A stretch of DNA of 32,736 nucleotides, from contig JACAEE010000015.1 of the NCBI GenBank assembly GCA_013389015.1, positions 1 through 32,736 of the forward strand, written 5' to 3'. The stretch's first letter is position 1. Each line of letters begins with the position of its first letter. Under the pieces are notes generated by a model that made no database searches, had not been told where the DNA came from, and worked only from the letters and a program-made list of their open reading frames with translations. A program made the position numbers and the translations under genes. This DNA comes from Hydrogenophilaceae bacterium (GTDB taxonomy: Bacteria > Pseudomonadota > Alphaproteobacteria > Caulobacterales > Aquidulcibacteraceae). Of the stretch, positions 24,580 through 32,736 are shown piece by piece.

Positions 24580-25785
24580 ATGAGCCAAGCGCCGCCGCGC
24601 GATCGGACCCCGCGTCTCGTCTACGCGGCGCGCGCGCTGCGCGACTTCGGCGACGGCTTCCTCGTGCTCCTGCTGCCGGTCTATCTCGCCGCGCTCGGGT
24701 TCGATGCGTTCGCGATCGGGGTGGTTGCGACGCTGGCGCTGCTTGGTTCGGCGCTGATGACGCTTGCGATCGGCATGATCGGCGCGCGTTTCGGCGAGCG
24801 CGCGCTGCTGATCGCGGCCTCCGCGCTCATGGCGGCGACGGGGATCGCCTTGGCGTTCTCTCATGTCGCCGCGCTCATCTTCCTCATTGCGCTTGTCGGC
24901 ACGATCAATCCGTCGGCGGGCTCGGTTTCCATCTTTGTGCCGCTGGAGCACGCGCTCCTCGCCCGCAGCGTGGCGGACCGCGAGCGGACGAGAACATTCG
25001 CGCTCTACAGCCTGATCGGGGCGCTCGCCGCCGCGCTGGGCGCGCTCGCGGCGGCCAGCCCCGATTGGCTCGCACGCTTGGGGCTTTCCCGACTCGGCGC
25101 GCTGCAGCTGATGTTCCTCTTCTACGCCGTCTTGGGCGTCGCCGGCGGCGCGCTCTATGCGCGGATACCGCGCCAGACGCATCGCGCCGGGACGCGCGCC
25201 GCCCCGCTTTCGCGTTCGCGCACGATCGTGCTGAAGCTCGCCGCGCTGTTCAGCGTCGACGCCTTCGCCGGCGGTTTCGCCGTGCCGACGCTGATGGCGC
25301 TTTGGCTTTATCAGAAGTTCGATCTCTCGCTCACGAGCGCCGGCGCCTTCTTCATGGTCGCGGGATTGCTCGGCGCGCTCTCGCAGCCGGTCGCGGGGTG
25401 GCTCGGCGCGCGCATCGGGCTCATCAACACGATGGTGTGGACGCACATTCCCGCGAGCCTGGCGCTCATCGCCGCCGCGCTCGCGCCGTCGCTTGAGCTT
25501 GCGCTTGGCCTTCTGCTGGCGCGCGCGCTGCTGTCGCAAATGGATGTGCCGGCGCGCGCGTCCTACGTGATGGCGGTGGTGGCGCCGGAGGAACGCAGCG
25601 CCGCCGCGAGCGTCACCGCTGTCCCGCGCAGCTTGGCGGCCGCGGCCAGCCCCGCGCTCGCCGGCGCCCTGTTCGCTTCAGGCTACGCGGCGCTGCCCTT
25701 CATGCTCTGCGGCGCGCTCAAGATCGCTTACGATCTGACGCTTCTGGCGCTGTTCCACAACCTGCGGCCGCCGGAGGAGAGATAG
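24580..25785 (+). CDS. MFS transporter
   Basis: This 401-residue protein has about 12 hydrophobic segments and MFS organisation. The loop IGMIGARFGERALL after segment 2 is the family's conserved cytoplasmic loop, and GWLGARIGLINTM is its counterpart in the second half. PARASYVMAVVAPEERSAA near segment 10 is typical of drug/metabolite exporter-like MFS proteins. The substrate is unknown. GGAGGGG directly precedes ATG 24580. It probably forms a two-gene unit with the crotonase gene. A GC-rich imperfect inverted repeat at about 25853-25890 between the convergent genes may end transcription. Confidence 0.88.
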   Translation: MSQAPPRDRTPRLVYAARALRDFGDGFLVLLLPVYLAALGFDAFAIGVVATLALLGSALMTLAIGMIGARFGERALLIAASALMAATGIALAFSHVAALIFLIALVGTINPSAGSVSIFVPLEHALLARSVADRERTRTFALYSLIGALAAALGALAAASPDWLARLGLSRLGALQLMFLFYAVLGVAGGALYARIPRQTHRAGTRAAPLSRSRTIVLKLAALFSVDAFAGGFAVPTLMALWLYQKFDLSLTSAGAFFMVAGLLGALSQPVAGWLGARIGLINTMVWTHIPASLALIAAALAPSLELALGLLLARALLSQMDVPARASYVMAVVAPEERSAAASVTAVPRSLAAAASPALAGALFASGYAALPFMLCGALKIAYDLTLLALFHNLRPPEER

Positions 25786-25920
25786 CGCCGCGCCGAGCGC
25801 GACGGACGCGCCGCGCCGCCGCGCTTTGGGGAGCGTAGGATGCGGCGCTTGCTCCGGGGTTCCGGGTTCGGCCTCCGGCCGCCCCGAAAGGAGGATTGAG
25901 AGGCGTTGAGTTGTACGCGC

Positions 25921-27099
25921 CTACCTACTCAACTCCCGCATCGCGTCTTCCAGCCCCTTCAGCGTGAGCGGGAACATGCGCTCCGGTCCGATGATGTCGC
26001 GGATGAGGCCGACGCTCGGCGTGTGATCCCAATGCGCGCGCGGGACCGGGTTGAGCCACACCACACGCTCATAGATCTCCGTCACCCGGTGCAGCCACAG
26101 CGCGCCCGGCTCTTCGTTCCAGTGCTCCACGCTCCCGCCCGGATAGGTGATCTCGTACGGGCTCATCGTCGCGTCGCCGACGAAGATGATCTTGTAGTCG
26201 TGCGGGAACTTGTGCAGCACCTCGAACGTCGAGGTCTTCTCGGTGTTGCGCCGGCGATTGTCCTTCCACACGCTCTCATAGAGGCAATTGTGGAAATAGA
26301 AGAATTCGAGATTCTTGAACTCGGTCCGCGCCGCGGAGAACAATTCCTCGCACAGCTTGATGTGCGCATCCATCGAGCCGCCGATGTCGAGGAAGAGCAG
26401 CACCTTGATCGTGTTGCGCCGTTCCGGGCGCATCAGGATGTCGAGATAGCCTTGCCGCGCGGTTGAGCGGATCGTGCCGTCGAGATCGAATTCGTCCGGC
26501 GCGCCTTGGCGCGCGAACTTGCGCAGCCGCCGGAGCGCCACCTTGATGTTGCGCGTGCCGAGCTCGACGCTGTCGTCGAGATTTTTGTACTCGCGCTTGT
26601 CCCACACCTTCACCGCGCGCCCGTGGCGGCCCTTGTCCTGGCCGATGCGGATGCCTTCGGGGTGGTAGCCCGAATTGCCGAATGGGCTCGTGCCGCCCGA
26701 GCCGATCCACTTGTTGCCGCCCTCGTGGCGTTCCTTCTGCTCTTCGAGCCGCTTTTTCAGCGTCTCCATCAGCTTGTCCCAGCCGCCGAGCTTCTCGATC
26801 TGCGCCTTCTCTTCTTCGGTCAGGTATTTTTCCGTGAGCGCGCGCAGCCACTCCTCCGGGATCAGCCCCTCGATCGTCTCGTGGACATAGTCCACGCCCT
26901 TGAACACCGAGCCGAACACGCGGTCGAACTTGTCGATATGGCGCTCGTCCTTCACCAGCGCCGCGCGCGCCAGATAGTAGAAGTCGTCGATTCTGGGCGG
27001 GATCACGTCCTTATCCAGACACTCCACGAGCGTCAGATATTCCTTTAGGGAAACCGGGACTTTCGCCGCCCGCAGCTCAGTGAAGAAGCGCTGGAACAT
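25921..27099 (-). CDS. VWA domain protein, CoxE type
   Basis: The last part of this 392-residue cytoplasmic protein is a von Willebrand A-like domain. The metal-ion site is DIGGS (Asp238-x-Gly-x-Ser242) in LLFLDIGGSM, the variant usual in CoxE-type proteins. The first 130 residues are helical with MFQRFFTELRAAKVPVSLKEY and a charged coiled-coil-like region at about 95-128, typical of this group. Such proteins work with MoxR AAA+ ATPases as chaperone-like machines that mature or remodel partner proteins. The fitting MoxR gene is at 30419 on the other strand. ATG 27099 is chosen as the family N-terminus; no ribosome site is evident. Confidence 0.9.
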   Translation of the reverse strand: MFQRFFTELRAAKVPVSLKEYLTLVECLDKDVIPPRIDDFYYLARAALVKDERHIDKFDRVFGSVFKGVDYVHETIEGLIPEEWLRALTEKYLTEEEKAQIEKLGGWDKLMETLKKRLEEQKERHEGGNKWIGSGGTSPFGNSGYHPEGIRIGQDKGRHGRAVKVWDKREYKNLDDSVELGTRNIKVALRRLRKFARQGAPDEFDLDGTIRSTARQGYLDILMRPERRNTIKVLLFLDIGGSMDAHIKLCEELFSAARTEFKNLEFFYFHNCLYESVWKDNRRRNTEKTSTFEVLHKFPHDYKIIFVGDATMSPYEITYPGGSVEHWNEEPGALWLHRVTEIYERVVWLNPVPRAHWDHTPSVGLIRDIIGPERMFPLTLKGLEDAMRELSR

Positions 27100-27140
27100 G
27101 CGGTAAGCATGGTCGCCGGCGCCCTTCCATGCAAGGGGGC

Positions 27141-27782
27141 CTAGGGCGCCGGCGCGGCGAACTGCGCCAGCGTCTCGCGCCACAGCGTCTCGGCCGCGAC
27201 GACGCCCTCGGCGCCGCTCCAGGTCGTGTAGCGCATTTTCACCTCCCACCCGTCGATCACCGCCACCGACACGCGCGTATAGGCCTCGCCGCGGTCGGTC
27301 TGGATCACGAACGCCGCGGTGCGCGAGTCCGGCAGCGGCGGGTCGGGCTCCTCGAAGCCTTCGACCGTGGTTTCGACCGCGACGCCGCTCGGAAACCGAG
27401 CGCGCAGCTGCGCGACCGCGAAGCCCAGCGCCGCATCTGCTGAGCGCGGCTCGGGGTAGCGCGTGACGTAGAGCGTGCGTGCGCCGGCGCCGTCGCCGCT
27501 GTCGCAAGCCGCATCCTCGCCGGGCGCCGCGCCCGAGACGCTCGCATCGAACACCACCACACGGCGCGGATATCCGGGTTCGAACCGGCAAACGAGCCCG
27601 CTCGCGATATGACGCACTTGCACCGCCCCTGACGCGTCGCCGGCCGGTTCGAACACGCCTGCCGCGCCGGCTTCTGCGATCATCGCGGCGGCGGCGGCGC
27701 GCGCGTCCTCTTCCGATTGCGCGGCCGCGGGAGACGCCAAGAGAAAGGCTGCGAGAGCGCAGAACAGAGCGGGCCAGCGCAT
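27141..27782 (-). CDS. Exported protein of unknown function
   Basis: This 213-residue protein has a clear Sec signal peptide (about residues 1-22, hydrophobic core ALFCALAAFLLA and an AAAQ cleavage site), so the mature protein is periplasmic or secreted. Two Cys, one in GLVCRFEPGYP and one in AACDSGDG, could form a disulfide. The body alternates short beta-like strands. I do not recognise a family. It lies upstream of the VWA gene on the same strand with a 41-base gap, so they may be co-transcribed. Confidence 0.75.
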   Translation of the reverse strand: MRWPALFCALAAFLLASPAAAQSEEDARAAAAAMIAEAGAAGVFEPAGDASGAVQVRHIASGLVCRFEPGYPRRVVVFDASVSGAAPGEDAACDSGDGAGARTLYVTRYPEPRSADAALGFAVAQLRARFPSGVAVETTVEGFEEPDPPLPDSRTAAFVIQTDRGEAYTRVSVAVIDGWEVKMRYTTWSGAEGVVAAETLWRETLAQFAAPAP

Positions 27783-27862
27783 CGGTCATCCTCCCCTTCC
27801 GGCAACGAAGTTTATGATCGTCCCGCGCCAAGTCCACGATGATTGGCGCCGGAGAAAGCAAG

Positions 27863-27890
27863 AACGCCGCCCTCGGGGGAGGGCGGCGTT
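27863..27890 (-). terminator. Hairpin terminator after the outer-membrane protein gene
   Basis: A perfect 12-bp stem, AACGCCGCCCTC and its complement, encloses a four-base loop 32 bases past the stop of the gene at 27923. On the minus strand it is followed by a T-rich CTTGCTTTC rather than a full T-run, so it may be intrinsic or an RNA-stabilising hairpin. Confidence 0.7.
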
Positions 27891-27922
27891 CCGCAGATCG
27901 GAGATAACTGGAGGCCCAGCGT

Positions 27923-28504
27923 TCAGTAGCGCTTGGACAGCACCAGCATGAAGTCGTTCGTGGTGATCTCGGTCTCGCCCACTTCCGGCACGGTGAAGTA
28001 GCGGTATCCCAGGCCGATCGAGTAGCCGTTGTCCATCCGGAAGTCCGCGCCGACGCCGAGCTGGAATGCGAGATCGCCGTCGTCGAACTCGTTGTAGTAG
28101 AAGGTGGTCTCGACTTGGGCCCAGCCCACGCCGCCGCCGCCATAGAGGGCGAAATTCGGCGAGATCGGCACATTGTACCAGCCGTTGATCATGAACGCGA
28201 GAATCTCGGCGTCGCCTTCGAGGTCATAGGTGTAGCCGAGGAAGCTCGCCTCATCGAGATCCGCGGTGCGGTAGGACACCTCCGCCTCGATGTCGAAATC
28301 GCTGAAGGTCGCGCCGAACGCGGCCCCGACCACATAGCCGCTGTCCGTGGAAAGCTCGGCGTCATAGCCGTAATACGAGCCGCTGATGTCGTCGGGCTGG
28401 GTCACGCCGCCGAAGAACTTCACCACCTGATCGGCGGTCGCCGCGCTCGGAACCGCGACCATCCCGGCGGCCAAGGCGGCGCCCAGAAGTACGTTTTTGT
28501 TCAT
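27923..28504 (-). CDS. Small outer-membrane beta-barrel protein
   Basis: This 193-residue protein has a signal peptide (residues 1-24, ending SAATA before DQ) followed by alternating amphipathic strands rich in Gly, Tyr and Phe, such as FALYGGGGVGWAQVETTFYY and YSIGLGYRYFTV. It ends in an aromatic residue (LSKRY), the usual outer-membrane assembly signal. Size and pattern suggest an eight-stranded OmpA/OmpW/Omp25-like barrel. The mature part is rich in acidic residues. AGGGGG lies about 8 bases before the ATG. It has its own terminator, consistent with strong expression as a separate unit. Confidence 0.88.
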   Translation of the reverse strand: MNKNVLLGAALAAGMVAVPSAATADQVVKFFGGVTQPDDISGSYYGYDAELSTDSGYVVGAAFGATFSDFDIEAEVSYRTADLDEASFLGYTYDLEGDAEILAFMINGWYNVPISPNFALYGGGGVGWAQVETTFYYNEFDDGDLAFQLGVGADFRMDNGYSIGLGYRYFTVPEVGETEITTNDFMLVLSKRY

Positions 28505-28649
28505 GCGAAACCCCCTAGCGGCGCATTTCTTAGCGCATGGTGGGGTTAGCTAGCACGTTCGCGCCGGCGCGCGGAAGGCGGTATGCAACGCCAAGGGGCA
28601 GACTTGACGCTTTAAGGCCACTGCGCCGGTAGAGCGTGTCGTGGAATCC

Positions 28650-30242
28650 TCACTCCGCGGGGACAAACCGCTCCGGAATCGCCTCCAGGGCCGGCGCCAG
28701 CCGATGGGCGTAGCGCTTCCAGCGGCCCACGGAGCTGGAGAAGAGCGGCTGGCGCACCTGCCAGGCGCTGGGGGTGGCCACCCTGCGCTTCGTTTCCGAG
28801 AAGGCGAGGATCCGATCGTCCCAGCCGAGCCCGGCGAAGCTGAGCAGCCTGCGGCTTTCGCTCGCCTGGTCGGCGATCACTGATTCGTACTGCAAGGTGA
28901 GCAGGGCCCCGTCCAACAGCCCCTCCCAATGCTCCATGAAGCGGCGGTAGCGGGTGTAGTAGTCCGCGAGCGACTCGAGCGACTGGTTGTAGGTGTGGTG
29001 ATGGGCGAAATCGTGCGTGAAGCACGATAGGCAGGTGTCGTAGGGATGCCTGAGGCAGTGCACCACGCGCAGCCGCTTGAACATCAGCCTGAGCAGGCCC
29101 AGCGCTTGGAAGTTGTGCGGCATCTTGTCGGTGATCCTGAGCGCCCTGGGATCGAGCGGACGGATCTTGCGCAGGTACTGGAACGCGAACGCCGCGATCG
29201 TATCGGCGCTGAAATCGCCGACCGCATCGGGATAGCGCCCGCTGCGCAGATAATCGACCGCGCGATAGGTGATCTGCGACACGAATTCGAGTTCGCCGGC
29301 GCCATACACGTCCGGATGCGAGGCGAGGATCTGCTCGGCCAGCGTCGTGCCTGAGCGCGGCATCCCGACGATGAACAGCGGCGTCTCGTCCTCCACGCCC
29401 CAATCGCTGCGCGCCGCGAAGAACGCCGCATCGAACGCCTTCATGTGCGCGTCGAAGCTCGCCTGCACGCGCGCGCTGTCATAGGTGAACGGATCTTGCC
29501 GCTTGGCGCGCAGCACGAAATCGAATGCGCGGTCATATTCGCCGAGATCGTCGAACGCCTTTCCCGCCGCGTAGCACAAGAGCCGCAGCGCCGCGCTCGG
29601 TTCGCTCGCTTGATTGATGGCGGCGAGCAGTCCGTCGACCAGCGGGTCGCCGGGCGTCACCGTGTCGAGCCGCGCCAATGCGTGCCAGGGCGGGGAAAAG
29701 CCCGGCTGCTCCCGCGTCAGCTTCTCGTAGAGCGCCCGCGCGCGCGCCTTGTCGCCGAGATCGGAATAGAGCCGCGCCTGTTCATAGTCCGCGGTGATCG
29801 AGCCGCCGCGCACCCGCCGCAGCGCTTCGATATAATACGTCGCCTCCGCGACATTGCCGGCGGCGCGATGCGCCTGCACGATGTTGCCGTAGCTCTCCAC
29901 CACCTCCGGCGCGATGGCGATGGCGCGTTCGAGCGCCTCGATCGCCTGCTCGAACCGCCGCGTGCGCAGGCATGCGCGCCCGAAATTGTTGAGGATCGCC
30001 CCGTCCTTGGGCCGCAGCCGCGCCGCGCGCCCGATCAGCTCGACGGCCGCCTCGTTGCGGTTTCTCTCCGAATGGATGACGCCGAGCAGATTGAGCGCGT
30101 CCGGCTGGCTTGGCGCGCGTTCGAGGATTTTGACATAGGCCGCCTCGGCGGCGTCGAGATCGCCTTTCTGGTGCAGCGCGATGGCGGCTTCCAGGTCGGC
30201 CTGCAGGCGCTGGACGTCGGCGGCGGTGGGGGGCTTGCTCAC
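28650..30242 (-). CDS. TPR-sulfotransferase fusion protein
   Basis: This protein is 530 residues from GTG 30242. Residues about 8-250 form tetratricopeptide repeats, for example A(20)-P(44), N(51)-P(78), AILNNFGRACLRTRRFEQAI and VAEATYYIEALRR. Residues 285-525 form a sulfotransferase domain with the PAPS 5'-phosphosulfate loop FIVGMPRSGTT at 290-300 and VVHCLRHPYDTCLSCF later, which matches the 3'-phosphate-binding region. It should transfer sulfate from PAPS to a protein or glycan; the TPR part probably recruits the acceptor. A TTG at 30317 would add 25 Arg-rich residues and is less likely. This fusion is common in alphaproteobacteria, but its targets are mostly unknown. Confidence 0.88.
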   Translation of the reverse strand: MSKPPTAADVQRLQADLEAAIALHQKGDLDAAEAAYVKILERAPSQPDALNLLGVIHSERNRNEAAVELIGRAARLRPKDGAILNNFGRACLRTRRFEQAIEALERAIAIAPEVVESYGNIVQAHRAAGNVAEATYYIEALRRVRGGSITADYEQARLYSDLGDKARARALYEKLTREQPGFSPPWHALARLDTVTPGDPLVDGLLAAINQASEPSAALRLLCYAAGKAFDDLGEYDRAFDFVLRAKRQDPFTYDSARVQASFDAHMKAFDAAFFAARSDWGVEDETPLFIVGMPRSGTTLAEQILASHPDVYGAGELEFVSQITYRAVDYLRSGRYPDAVGDFSADTIAAFAFQYLRKIRPLDPRALRITDKMPHNFQALGLLRLMFKRLRVVHCLRHPYDTCLSCFTHDFAHHHTYNQSLESLADYYTRYRRFMEHWEGLLDGALLTLQYESVIADQASESRRLLSFAGLGWDDRILAFSETKRRVATPSAWQVRQPLFSSSVGRWKRYAHRLAPALEAIPERFVPAE

Positions 30243-30418
30243 AGGCGCGACGCTAGGGCCCGCGCAGCGCGCGCGCAACGCGCGCACGGCGCCGGGGCGC
30301 CCTAAAGGAAAGCGCAAATGCTGCGGCGGCCGCGCGCTTGCGCCCGTACCGCTTCCCTGAATAGGGTGCCGGAAGACGGCGAAGGGCCTTGCCCTTGGCC
30401 GGGGAGACCGGAGACGTC

Positions 30419-31270
30419 ATGCGCTTTGAAGGCACCGAGAGTTATGTCAGCACGCCGGACCTGACCGTGGCGGTCAACGCCGCGATCACGCTGGAGCGCC
30501 CGATCCTGGTCAAAGGCGAGCCCGGCACCGGCAAGACCCAGCTCGCCATCGAGGTGTCCAAGGCGCTGAAGGCGCCGCTGATCGAGTGGCACATCAAGTC
30601 CACCACCAAAGCCGTGCACGGGCTCTACGAATATGACGCGGTGATGCGCCTGCGCGACAGCCAGCTGGGCGACGCCCGCGCCACCGACATCGAGAACTAC
30701 ATCAAGCGCGGCAAGCTCTGGGAGGCCTTCGAAAGCGACGTGCGCCCCGTGCTCCTGATCGACGAGATCGACAAGGCCGACATCGAATTCCCGAACGACC
30801 TCCTGCAGGAGCTCGATCGCATGGAATTCTATTGCTACGAGCTCAACCGCACCATCAAGGCCAAGCAGCGCCCGATCATCCTCATCACCTCCAACAACGA
30901 GAAGGAGCTGCCGGACGCGTTCCTGCGCCGCTGCTTCTTCCACTACATCCGCTTCCCCGACGAAGAGACGATGGCCAAGATCATCGAGGTGCACTTCCCG
31001 AAGGTGAAGCAGCGCCTGGTGAGCGAGGCGCTCAAGATCTTCTACGACATGCGCAAGGTGCCGGGCCTGAAGAAGAAGCCGTCCACCAGCGAGCTGCTCG
31101 ATTGGCTGAAGCTTCTGATGACGGACGACATCGATCCCGAGGCCTTGAAGAGCCGCGATCCCTCCAAGCTCATCCCGCCGCTGCACGGCGCGCTGCTGAA
31201 GAACGAGCAGGACGTGCAGCTGTTCGAGCGTCTGGCCTTCCTCGCCCGCCGCGAGAGCCGCGGGAGTTGA
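30419..31270 (+). CDS. MoxR-type AAA+ ATPase
   Basis: The 283-residue AAA+ ATPase (AAA_5/MoxR group) has Walker A GEPGTGKT at 33-40, Walker B VLLIDEID with Asp115-Glu116, sensor 1 ILITSNN ending at Asn160, and arginine-finger candidates Arg170-Arg171 in FLRRCFFHYI. The C-terminal lid region contains KPSTSELLDWLKLL. These ATPases act in the cytoplasm with a VWA partner, here most likely the CoxE-type protein encoded at 25921-27099. GGAG at 30410-30413 precedes ATG 30419. It is divergent from the TPR-sulfotransferase gene. Confidence 0.95.
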   Translation: MRFEGTESYVSTPDLTVAVNAAITLERPILVKGEPGTGKTQLAIEVSKALKAPLIEWHIKSTTKAVHGLYEYDAVMRLRDSQLGDARATDIENYIKRGKLWEAFESDVRPVLLIDEIDKADIEFPNDLLQELDRMEFYCYELNRTIKAKQRPIILITSNNEKELPDAFLRRCFFHYIRFPDEETMAKIIEVHFPKVKQRLVSEALKIFYDMRKVPGLKKKPSTSELLDWLKLLMTDDIDPEALKSRDPSKLIPPLHGALLKNEQDVQLFERLAFLARRESRGS

Positions 31271-31277
31271 GGCGCTT

Positions 31278-31311
31278 GGGGCCGCGACGGAACGAAGTCC
31301 CGCGCGGCCCC
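31278..31311 (+). terminator. Hairpin after the MoxR gene
   Basis: GGGGCCGCG (31278-31286) pairs with CGCGGCCCC (31303-31311) across a 16-base loop, 8 bases after the stop. There is no T-run, so it may only protect the mRNA end or act weakly. Confidence 0.35.
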
Positions 31312-31367
31312 GGCCCCGCCGCCGTGAGGCGGCCAACGGCGCTTAAAGCCCCAGCGCCGCCTTCCGT

Positions 31368-32303
31368 TCACGCCGCCTCGCGCTCCTCCTTCGCCGCGAT
31401 CTGCGGCTGCGGCGAGGGCCGCGTGATGATGTCCAGCAAGTCTCTCACCTTGCTGTGGTCGATGGTCATGCGCGTGTTGAGCACGCTCACCATCAGAGTG
31501 CACGCGCGCGCCTCGAGGAAGAAGAGCAGGTCCGCCTCCGCGGGGTTCACCTCCGCGTTGCACGGCCCCCGCGCCTCGACGACGGCGTTCTGTTTGAGAT
31601 CGAGCATCAGCGCCCGCGTCGGCTTTCGCGCGCCGGGCGGCCAGAGCGCCCAGAACTCCGCCTGTTTCGAGCGCAGATAGTCCTGATAGCGCGCAGACAA
31701 CGGCCGCTCCCCAGCCCAGCAATTGCGCAGCGCCGCGCCGGCGTCCATCAATTCCACGCATGAGCGGATGAGCCGCCACTGCGCGCCGTCGCGGGTGGTG
31801 AACGTGCGCGTGCCGTAGATCGGCGTCTCGCTCGCCGCGCGCACCGCACGCTCGCGCAGATGTCGCCGATGGAGGCTCGCCAGTTCGCCGGCGCGCGCCT
31901 CGAGGTCGTGGAAGTTCATGTTCGCGGCCTTGGCCATCAGCCGGCGCGCGCGATCAGAGAGGATCGCGGCGGCGTCGTTGCGCAGGTCGGCGACGCGCTG
32001 CGCGGCGACGCAAACGTCCTGCAGCGAAAGCGCCAGCGCCTCCAGGCGCCGGCGCCAGTGCGGCGTGATCACGACGATGTGGCGCGGCCGGCCGAGCGCC
32101 AGCGCCTCGCGCTCGGCGATCTTGTGCGCGCCGGCGTAGTGGCGCGCGCGCGGCGGACGTCGGCAGGCGGGATCCTCGCGCAGGGCCGCCGCCGCGAGCG
32201 TGGCTGCGCGCGCCGCGAGCGCGCCGTCTCCCAAGCCCGCGAACATCGCCGCCGCTTGGGGTTCGATCTCCTCCGAATTCACGCAAAGACTGACTTGGGA
32301 CAT
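31368..32303 (-). CDS. PcfJ-like protein
   Basis: In this 311-residue basic cytoplasmic protein, the C-terminal half carries a pattern like the core of PcfJ-type proteins. It has RLIRSCVELMDAGAALRNCW, then RYQDYLRSKQAEFWALW, then TRALMLDLKQNAVVEARGPCN. PcfJ proteins were first noted on conjugative plasmids, but chromosomal versions are common and their biochemical role is not established. The N-terminal half is helical and Ala/Arg-rich, with two regions that could form coiled coils (about 85-150). No conjugation genes are nearby. It is a single gene on the minus strand; the assignment is tentative. Confidence 0.55.
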   Translation of the reverse strand: MSQVSLCVNSEEIEPQAAAMFAGLGDGALAARAATLAAAALREDPACRRPPRARHYAGAHKIAEREALALGRPRHIVVITPHWRRRLEALALSLQDVCVAAQRVADLRNDAAAILSDRARRLMAKAANMNFHDLEARAGELASLHRRHLRERAVRAASETPIYGTRTFTTRDGAQWRLIRSCVELMDAGAALRNCWAGERPLSARYQDYLRSKQAEFWALWPPGARKPTRALMLDLKQNAVVEARGPCNAEVNPAEADLLFFLEARACTLMVSVLNTRMTIDHSKVRDLLDIITRPSPQPQIAAKEEREAA

Positions 32304-32586
32304 GGCGCGTTCTCCCGTTCGGCGTTCGGCCGACGCTGGTGCGTTGAGTTGAACCGTGAATGCGCCGCGGCCCGAGGGCGACGATGATGCGGCGTCTTCG
32401 CAGACTCCACTGTCCCGATGGAGGATGCTTCACGCGTCGCGAGCCTGATATCGTTTTGTCATCGCAGGATCAAGATGCGTGTTGCGCTCCCGATCCTGTG
32501 CGCGCGCGTTGTGGCGCCGCGGCGACGCAAACGCTGCGCGCGCAATCGCGCGATCGCGCGCGCTCAAAGCGTGAAGACGCGCGCCT

Positions 32587-32736
32587 TCAGCCGCGCCGCC
32601 GCGCGTCGGCGCGCAAGGCGATCAGATCGTGCAGATGCACGCGCACGCGCTGCGCCGAAAACGCGCTGCACAGTTTCTCGATGAGCGCGCGCGGGGCTTG
32701 CCCCGCCGTTTGCAGCACGCGCGCGCCGGCGGGCGC
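32587..32736 (-). CDS. C-terminal end of an unidentified protein (partial)
   Basis: The minus strand is open from the window edge to a TGA at 32589-32587 and encodes 49 residues. It includes RALIEKLCSAFSAQRVRVHLHDLIALRADARRRG, split here as a helix around IEKLCSAF and a strand-helix around VRVHLHDLIAL. Amino-acid use looks protein-like, unlike the Arg-rich frames on the other strand. Too little is visible to name a family. The gene starts beyond the window. Confidence 0.5.
   Translation of the reverse strand, partial: APAGARVLQTAGQAPRALIEKLCSAFSAQRVRVHLHDLIALRADARRRG

Noticed and set aside
25786-25920. Strong bidirectional terminator between convergent genes
   Set aside because: There are GC-rich inverted repeats here (around CGGCC-TC-CGGCCG), but no clean stem with a T-run, so it is not listed as a terminator.
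30243-30317. TTG start extending the TPR-sulfotransferase by 25 residues
   Set aside because: The added residues are Arg/Gly/Ala-rich and lie in the divergent promoter region; GTG 30242 is adjacent to the first TPR helix.
32418-32684. 88-codon plus-strand frame at the window end
   Set aside because: The second half is almost pure Arg/Ala, and it overlaps a more protein-like minus-strand frame (32587-32736).

Overview
The window is GC-rich bacterial chromosome, densely packed with genes and frequent ATGA/GTGA stop-start overlaps. The gene content fits an alphaproteobacterium, most likely Caulobacterales / Hyphomonadaceae-like: an mreC-mreD-PBP2-rodA order, a rhizobial-type class III cyclase, DUF423 and PaaI-type genes, and a CoxE-type VWA protein with a MoxR ATPase. 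The lineage is inferred from gene content only. No rRNA, tRNA, CRISPR array, phage or recognisable transposase was seen.

Layout. 1-3741 (+): end of the cell-elongation cluster (mreC tail, mreD, PBP2, rodA), followed by a proline iminopeptidase. 4773-7949 (-): DOPA-dioxygenase-like protein, membrane adenylate/guanylate cyclase, and a tightly overlapping trio (thioesterase, DUF423 protein, epoxide hydrolase). 8054-14730 (+): a CrtC/AttH-like protein, an unusual repeat/DUF559 island at 9158-10130, an APH-like phosphotransferase with a small partner, a receiver protein translationally coupled to a helical unknown, an MFS transporter and a Nudix hydrolase. 14775-17519: a TIR-like membrane protein, a 640-bp stretch with no convincing gene, a small membrane protein and a degenerate serine-hydrolase-fold protein. 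17590-22089: a Baeyer-Villiger-type monooxygenase divergent from its probable TetR regulator across two matched 18-bp operators, then katG with an OxyR-like site and a strong terminator. 22144-25785: a protein with five 25-residue repeats and an LprI-like domain, a crotonase and a second MFS transporter. 25921-31270: a VWA protein and its probable MoxR partner, separated by an exported protein, an outer-membrane barrel and a TPR-sulfotransferase. The window ends with a PcfJ-like protein and the C-terminus of an unidentified minus-strand gene.

The most unusual structure is at 9158-10130. Five copies of one 37-bp element, three direct and two inverted, surround an intact DUF559 (Vsr-like, PD-(D/E)xK-type) endonuclease gene and the truncated remnant of a second one. 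Each element is a 10-2-10 hairpin followed by a G-rich tail, and its four G-runs also make a canonical G-quadruplex motif. The intact gene lies between inverted copies, as RAYT genes lie between REP palindromes. No transposase is present, so this may be a nuclease-associated dispersed element. Other points of note are a FliM-N-like peptide at the end of a receiver protein, a TIR-like domain with Asp where the catalytic Glu is expected, and the repeat/LprI-like protein.
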